A DNA stretch of 64,000 nt, from contig NW_009799099.1 of the NCBI RefSeq assembly GCF_000213175.1, positions 2,609,800-2,673,799 on the forward strand. The letters are read 5' to 3'. Below the pieces are notes generated by a model. That model was not told the DNA's origin. It saw nothing but the letters and a program-made list of their open reading frames with translations, and made no database searches. This document shows positions 58,770-64,000 of the stretch, piece by piece (the stretch's first letter is position 1; each line of letters opens with the position of its first letter). The translations under genes and the position numbers were made by a program. Source of the stretch: Neurospora tetrasperma FGSC 2508 (Eukaryota > Ascomycota > Sordariomycetes > Sordariales > Sordariaceae).

Positions 58770-61700
58770 ATGTCGACAGCACCAAGGTTCCGCAAGGTGC
58801 AGACCTTCGAAACCGACTATGCCCCGACGACAATTACCCAGTACGTCTCAGAGCGTACTGGTATGCAGGTCATTGTGGCGGATCGCAAGGGTCCCAAAAT
58901 CAACGGTTACTTTACCCTCGCTACCGAAATCTTTGACGATTCCGGAGCCCCTCACACTCTGGAACATCTGGTCTTCATGGGCTCCAAGAACTACCAATAC
59001 AAAGGTCTCTTGGACAAGCTAGCTGGACGTGCTTACTCTGGTACAAATGCATGGACTGCTGTTGACCACACAGCGTATACGCTCGAGACCGCCGGTTGGG
59101 ACGGCTTTGCCCAGATCCTACCCGTCTATCTAGAGCATGTTATACTTCCTACCCTCACCGACGATGCGTGTGTGACGGAAGTTCACCATATCGACGGTGA
59201 GGGCAATGATGCGGGTGTGGTATACTCCGAGATGCAGGCCATCCAATACTCGAGCCAGGAGCTTATGGACTTGCGGGCTCGCCGGTTGCTGTACCCCGAA
59301 AATGTGGGATTTCGCTACGAAACGGGCGGTATGATGGATGCCCTCAGAGTGCTGACCCCAGACCGCATCCGTGAGTTCCACAAAGCCATGTACCAACCTC
59401 AAAACCTGGCTGTCATCATCGTCGGCGAGGCAAACCATGAGAATCTCTTGGAGATTCTGGATAAGTTTGAGGTGAGCATCAAGGACGACATCCCCCCTCC
59501 TAATCCTAACTTCAAGCGCCCATTTGTCGACTCTCCTCAACCGCCTCCCCTGAAGGAAACTGTTGTCGAGACTGTTGAGTTTCCTGAGGAAGATGAGTCT
59601 ACTGGCGAGATTGTTGTGGCCTTCTTCGGTCCCAGCTGCGTTGACCAGTTGCAAGCAACGGCTCTCAACATTCTCTTGACATACCTCTGCGGCTCCTCCG
59701 TGTCTGTGATCGAGAACACTATTGTCGAAAAGGAGGAATTGGCCAGCTCAGTTTCCTTCTGGTGGGATACTCGCCCCAACTCCGTTATCTGGTTCCAGCC
59801 AACCGGTGTCGCTACCGAGAAGCTCGCCTTTGTCGAGGAGCGCCTTATTTCGCTTCTGAAGGAGGTTGTATCCAAGCCACTCGACATGGAGTACATGAAG
59901 GAATGCATCTCGCGCGAGTTGCGTCAGATCAAGTATCATGCTGAAGGTTCGGAACAGTTCTACTCCAGCAATATCATCACCGACTACTTGTTCGGAAAGC
60001 GTGACGGCTCTACCCTGAGGGAACTTCAGACCTTGGGCGAGTACGATGTCCTCGCTAGCTGGGAAGAGCAGCAGTGGCGTGACTTCCTCAAGAAGTGGAT
60101 TTCCGACGCACCTCACGTGTCCATCCTAGGCAAGCCCTCGATGGAACTCGCCAAAAAGCTCAAGAAGACCGAGAAGGAGCGTCTCGCCAAGAGGAGGGAA
60201 GAGCTGGGAGAGGAGGGCCTGAAGGCACTGAAAGAAAAGGTTGAGAAGGCCAAGCAAAACAACGAGAAGCCTATCCCTCCCGAGGTGCTTGATCAGTGGC
60301 CGGTTCCCGACACATCATCCATCCACTTCATTGAGTCGTTGACAGCAAGAAGCGGCAAGGCCCGCTGCCTCGGAACCACCGATAACTCAACCCAAAAGAT
60401 CATCGACGCAGCACCCCAAGGTGCTAAGCCTCTATTCATCCAGTTTGAGGACGTGCCTACCAACTTTGTACACCTTACTTTGCACGTCGGAACATCGGCA
60501 ACGCCCAACCGGCTCAAGCCTCTCCTCCCCCTGTTCGCAGACAATTTCTTCAACTCGCCGGTTATGCGCAATGGCAAACGTATGGAGTTTGAAGACGTCG
60601 TCAAGCAACTTGAGAAGGACACCATCAGCTACCACCTGTCCAGTGCCTCGCGTATTGGTGATAACGAAGGTATGGCTCTGCAGTTCCAGGTGGACCTCGA
60701 CAAGTACACCACTATGATCAGTTGGCTTCGCACACTGATGTTTGACATCGTTTTCGATCCCGTCCGTCTCAAGGCCGCTGTTGTCAAGGCTCTTGCCGAT
60801 ATTCCTGAGGCGAAGAGAGACGGCAGAGTCATGTCTCGCGAAGTCGATCAGTCCATCCATCTACTGCCGGAGTCTTACTCTGTCGCTAAGCGGACGCTCG
60901 TCAAGGCGGTATACTACCGTCGCCTAAAGAAACTTCTCGAGAAGGAACCCGAGACCGTCGTCTCCTGGTTCGAGGAACTCCGCCGTAGTCTCTTCACCTT
61001 CGAGAACCTCCGAGTCCTTGTCACCGCCCACGTCGAGAAGCTTCCCAACCCAATCGCGGCCTGGGACAGCTTCACCGAGATCCCCGACCTCGACACCTCC
61101 AAGGATCTCCTGCCCGTTGTCCGCCCGCACCAGATGCTGAGCGACGAGGGCAAAGCCCCGGGCTCCTTCGGCAGTGTCATCATCCCCATGACCACGCTCG
61201 ACTCCTCCTTCAGCGTCAGCACCGCCAGCGGCATCAAGTCCTACTCGGATCCGCGCTTGCCCGCCTACCTGGTCGCCCTCTCCTACCTTGAGACCACCGA
61301 GGGCCCCCTTTGGAACGCCGTCCGCGGCAATGGTCTCGCCTACGGTGTCCACTTTAGCCGCGAGTCCGACTCGGGCTACATCCAGTTCCACGTGTACCGG
61401 TCGCCCGACGCCAGCAAGGCTATCGAGGCCAGCAGGAACATGGTGGCCAAGATTGCTTCCGGGGAGGAGCCGCTGGACAAGCACCTAGTTGAGGGTGCCA
61501 TCAGCGGCCTGGTGCTGGCTGTTGCAGACGAGCAGGCTACCATGACGGCGGCGGCGCAGCAGAACTTTGTCAGCAACGTCATTCGCGGCCAGGAGCCCGG
61601 TTGGAACAAGAAGCTTTTGGCGCGCATTCGTGAGGTGACGGGTGATCAGATTCGCGAGGCTTTGCGGGAGATTGTGTTGCCTGTCTTTGAGCCGGGCAAG

Positions 61701-62042
61701 AGTAACGTCGTGGTTACTTGTGCTCCCATAATGGAAGAGGTGAGATTGTCCCCCCTTTTTCTTTCCCATTCTTTTCTTGTCATTTTATTATGTCAGTCAC
61801 TCACAGTTATACTTTTACAGAACATGGTCAAAAATCTTGAGGCCATTGGTTACAAGACTCAAGTTCAGCCTCTTACGCACTTCTACGATGACTACGGCCT
61901 AAAGGCCGACGAGGATGAGGAGGAAGAAGAGGAGGAAGAGGAGGATGAAGATGATGACCATCACCACCATCACGGCTGCGGAAGCGAGTGCGAGAGCGAG
62001 TGCGGAAGTGAGTGTGACTCGGACGAGGATATGTCGGACTAG
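58770..62042 (+). CDS. M16 family zinc metalloprotease (YOL098C/Sdd3-like)
   Basis: Pitrilysin-family peptidase, most similar in my memory to the fungal YOL098C/Sdd3 group, related to presequence protease and insulysin. Two exons (58770-61739, 61821-62042) give 1063 residues. The start MSTAPRFRKVQTF is where family members begin. The inverted zinc motif HxxEH is H62-T-L-E65-H66 (PHTLEHLVFMGS), with the downstream Glu ligand probably E154 in GVVYSEMQ. The chain has the four-domain M16 layout: an active N-half, a basic helical linker (KKLKKTEKERLAKRREELG) at about 470-500 and an inactive C-half ending near YKTQVQPLTHF. It lacks an obvious mitochondrial presequence, so it is probably cytosolic. 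The tail is unusual: a run of Glu/Asp, five His, then Cys-Glu repeats (GCGSECESECGSECDSDED). The last intron is 81 bases, a multiple of three with no in-frame stop. Confidence 0.9.
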   Translation: MSTAPRFRKVQTFETDYAPTTITQYVSERTGMQVIVADRKGPKINGYFTLATEIFDDSGAPHTLEHLVFMGSKNYQYKGLLDKLAGRAYSGTNAWTAVDHTAYTLETAGWDGFAQILPVYLEHVILPTLTDDACVTEVHHIDGEGNDAGVVYSEMQAIQYSSQELMDLRARRLLYPENVGFRYETGGMMDALRVLTPDRIREFHKAMYQPQNLAVIIVGEANHENLLEILDKFEVSIKDDIPPPNPNFKRPFVDSPQPPPLKETVVETVEFPEEDESTGEIVVAFFGPSCVDQLQATALNILLTYLCGSSVSVIENTIVEKEELASSVSFWWDTRPNSVIWFQPTGVATEKLAFVEERLISLLKEVVSKPLDMEYMKECISRELRQIKYHAEGSEQFYSSNIITDYLFGKRDGSTLRELQTLGEYDVLASWEEQQWRDFLKKWISDAPHVSILGKPSMELAKKLKKTEKERLAKRREELGEEGLKALKEKVEKAKQNNEKPIPPEVLDQWPVPDTSSIHFIESLTARSGKARCLGTTDNSTQKIIDAAPQGAKPLFIQFEDVPTNFVHLTLHVGTSATPNRLKPLLPLFADNFFNSPVMRNGKRMEFEDVVKQLEKDTISYHLSSASRIGDNEGMALQFQVDLDKYTTMISWLRTLMFDIVFDPVRLKAAVVKALADIPEAKRDGRVMSREVDQSIHLLPESYSVAKRTLVKAVYYRRLKKLLEKEPETVVSWFEELRRSLFTFENLRVLVTAHVEKLPNPIAAWDSFTEIPDLDTSKDLLPVVRPHQMLSDEGKAPGSFGSVIIPMTTLDSSFSVSTASGIKSYSDPRLPAYLVALSYLETTEGPLWNAVRGNGLAYGVHFSRESDSGYIQFHVYRSPDASKAIEASRNMVAKIASGEEPLDKHLVEGAISGLVLAVADEQATMTAAAQQNFVSNVIRGQEPGWNKKLLARIREVTGDQIREALREIVLPVFEPGKSNVVVTCAPIMEEVRLSPLFLSHSFLVILLCQSLTVILLQNMVKNLEAIGYKTQVQPLTHFYDDYGLKADEDEEEEEEEEEDEDDDHHHHHGCGSECESECGSECDSDEDMSD
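61740..61820 (+). other. Stop-free 3n intron near the end of the protease gene
   Basis: GTGAGA at 61740 and a pyrimidine-rich TTTTACAG ending at 61820 bound 81 bases (27 codons). Read through, it would insert a hydrophobic stretch (LSPLFLSHSFLVILL) between PIMEE and NMVKNL, which does not suit the soluble M16 fold, so removal is favoured. Confidence 0.75.
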
Positions 62043-62632
62043 GATGTCTTGATCTGTGTCATCTATGGTAGTAGGCTTCCTATTCTTCCCGTAGAGAATC
62101 TGAAGTACTAAAACGAAAGAATTGACATTCTTGAATTAACGTGTGTGAGGGTCACCGGCTCAACAAGCGTGAAATATGTGTTGCCACGATGCCCTGGATA
62201 TGGATTTTCTAGTGGAGACAGTAAGAGCCTTGACAGAGTCTCATGTTTAGGCCCTTCGAATGCCTCCCACTCCTGTCGATCGCAGGTTTTATTTTTCTAT
62301 TTACCCATCTACTGTATTGTATCTAAGACATATTAATTGGAGGTCATCATTCCGTCGTTATATATAGTGTGTGCCCTCTCTCCTTCTCTCTAGATCGCTC
62401 ACACAGTTTCTTCCTCACACTAAGTGAAGTGTTGAAAGTATATGCGCCGCTTTCTTGCTCTTGCTCTATATTGTCAATCCCTACCCTTCCCTTCCCTTCC
62501 CTTCCCTTCATTCATCATCGTCAAACACCTGATTTGTTATAAATCTCTTCATTTGTGAATGCTTACCAACCAAACAACCACATCTCAGAATACCGCATCA
62601 CCCCAACATCATCAAGTCTGCCTCCCTCTTCA
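62043..62632. other. Convergent 3' intergenic region
   Basis: Between the protease stop and the stop of the next minus-strand gene. It contains a (CCCTT)5 microsatellite at 62484-62508. No gene seen. Confidence 0.5.
62484..62508. repeat. (CCCTT)5 microsatellite
   Basis: Five perfect CCCTT pentanucleotides between two convergent 3' ends. Confidence 0.95.
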
Positions 62633-64000
62633 TCAAGCCTCAACACTCCCTGCCGTCCCGGGCCCCTCCCCAGCACCACCACCACCCCCTCCTTCCTGCG
62701 CTAACAATCTCTTCCGCCAAGTATTACACACCTCCTCAAACCCGCCCACCACCTCGCCGCAGACATGTGCGCACTCGCGATTCCGCAGCCTCTCGCTCCA
62801 GTTACCCCTGCTCAGCCAGCGCTCTCCTTGCTCCCTCAATTCTTCCTCGCGCTTGAGCTCCGCCACCAGTTCGCGCGCACTCTTGAGTCTTCTTGTCGCT
62901 GTCGTCGTTGTTTGTCTGGACATGTGCAGCGTATCGGACAAATAGTTGAGCGTGTGGACCAGGTCCGTGGTGATAGTGTGCAGCGAGGCGAGCTGGGCGA
63001 AGGCGGCCGTCGACGGCCGCGGCATGCATGACGAGAGGCTGACCAGCATGGGCAGCAGTTCGTCGATCGCTTCGGCGTCCGGCGCGGGCGAGAGTGGGGA
63101 GAGGAGCGGGAAGGTGAGACTGTGTAGCTGCCGGGTTTGGTGGGTTAGGTGGGTTGTTAGGGCCGAGTGGGCGGTTATTAATCTATTTGGAGACAAGGGG
63201 CGGTTAATACATTAACTACATGTTTAGTAAGGATGGAGTGGGTTGAGAACGAACCTTGTAGCACCGCCTTCCACGCCGGCTTGTGAGCCTAGATCGCGGA
63301 GACCCTCGGTCACTCGCTGGAATGCCCCATCGGCCGCTGAGCCATTGTTTTCTGTGCCTCTTCGCGCAAGCGACTCGACCTCGGCCATCTTCTCTACCAG
63401 TCTGGGCGATAGTCCGGATGGCTCTAGGTCTGACTCCGAACCGTATTCACTTCCGTCGTACTCACTCCCCTTCCGGCGGTGGTGGTGATGGTGGCCCCTT
63501 CCGTTCGGCGAGAGTTGTGATTTTAGACTTGCGCGCTGGCGGCTCCGGGGACTTGCCACGTCGACACCGCTATCCCGTATACCACCCCCGTCCTTTGGCA
63601 TGGGCGTCGGGAGCAGGTCCTCTTCTTCACCTTTGCCATCCATGTTGGGTGCCTCTTCGCCTTCTTGGCCCTCGAAGTAGTCGTCTTCGCCGTCTGAAAA
63701 GGCGTCGGCTAGCTCGTCCGCTAGATTACCCAACCCGCCGCCGTTGTCCATACCTCCGTTTCCAAACATGCCAATGTCCATCGTGGGACCCACCGAGGAG
63801 TTAAAGCTGTTTCGTGAGGGCGTTAACGGGTCGTTAAAGGACGACTTGTGTGAAAGGGCGCGGCCCTCTTGCGGGGAGTAGGACGCTGCGGAACGGAGGT
63901 TCTCCATGGAGGGGTACGGCGAGTGCCGTGGTGTTTGCGGTGAAGACGGCGGCATCATGGGTGGGCTTGGTGTTTTGTTGGATTGTACGTAAGCAATGTT
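62633..64000 (-). CDS. Unknown protein, C-terminal part (5' end beyond the window)
   Basis: Two visible exons on the minus strand: from the window edge to 63255, and 63182-62633 (donor GTTCGT, acceptor ATAG). The frame stays open to base 64000 past the Met at 63958 (TPSPPMMPPSS), so the start is likely outside. The N-terminal visible part is disordered, Ser/Pro/Gly-rich and acidic, with candidate phosphosites (PSSPQTPRHSPYPS; ASPRSRQRASLKS). A helix precedes the junction (RLVEKMAEVESLARRG), and splicing gives GGATRLITAHSALTTHLTHQ. The second exon encodes a helical domain of about 150 residues with a conserved-looking core, LNYLSDTLHMSRQTTTTATRRLKSARELV, then SRGNWSERLRNRECAHVCGEVV and FEEVCNTWRKRLL. 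I do not recognise the family. The tail is Gly-rich and short. Coding status is well supported by composition, splice frame and length. Confidence 0.7.

Overview
The window reads as nuclear DNA of a filamentous ascomycete (Pezizomycotina, most likely a Sordariomycete). Genes are monocistronic on both strands. Introns are short, with GTAAGT/GTGAGT-type donors and pyrimidine-AG acceptors. Coding DNA is rich in C/G at third positions. The recognisable genes are fungal housekeeping factors: CBF5, SAC3, SNF7, ICE2, ZW10/DSL1 and TEN1. A run of 948 Ns (49136-50083) marks an assembly gap.

Layout. 1-9.5 kb is gene-poor and holds one small SnoaL/NTF2-like gene (4995-5471) plus a doubtful decayed fragment near 3.3-3.8 kb. 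9.6-18.5 kb holds CBF5, flanked by two same-strand paralogues that encode secreted-then-anchored proteins with a 12-cysteine ectodomain, one membrane helix and a long disordered tail. 19-24 kb is SAC3 on the minus strand. 25.3-28.2 kb is a six-exon F-box/leucine-rich-repeat gene (Pof3/Dia2-like) whose F-box is split by an apparent GC-AG intron. 29-32.4 kb holds an MFS transporter and a convergent membrane J-domain protein. 33.4-37.8 kb is a giant Glu-rich tandem-repeat protein. 42.3-43.2 kb is SNF7 (ESCRT-III). Two short spliced genes that simple ORF inspection misses follow: TEN1 (43997-44699) and a three-exon unknown gene (45729-46268). 51.7-57.3 kb holds ICE2 and a convergent ZW10/Dsl1 homologue. 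58.8-62.0 kb is an M16 metalloprotease with an acidic His/Cys tail. 62.6-64.0 kb is the 3' part of an unknown gene running off the window.

Functional themes: telomere and telomerase-RNP biology (TEN1, CBF5), mRNA export (SAC3), ER structure and ER-directed vesicle tethering (ICE2 next to ZW10), endosomal sorting (SNF7), ubiquitin ligase specificity (F-box) and a candidate cell-surface receptor pair. I see no gene cluster acting as one pathway. I recognised no rRNA, tRNA, CRISPR array, DNA transposon or retroelement. Several intergenic stretches of 2.5-5 kb look empty. Exon boundaries are hand-derived from splice signals, frame continuity and remembered family similarity; no database search was run.
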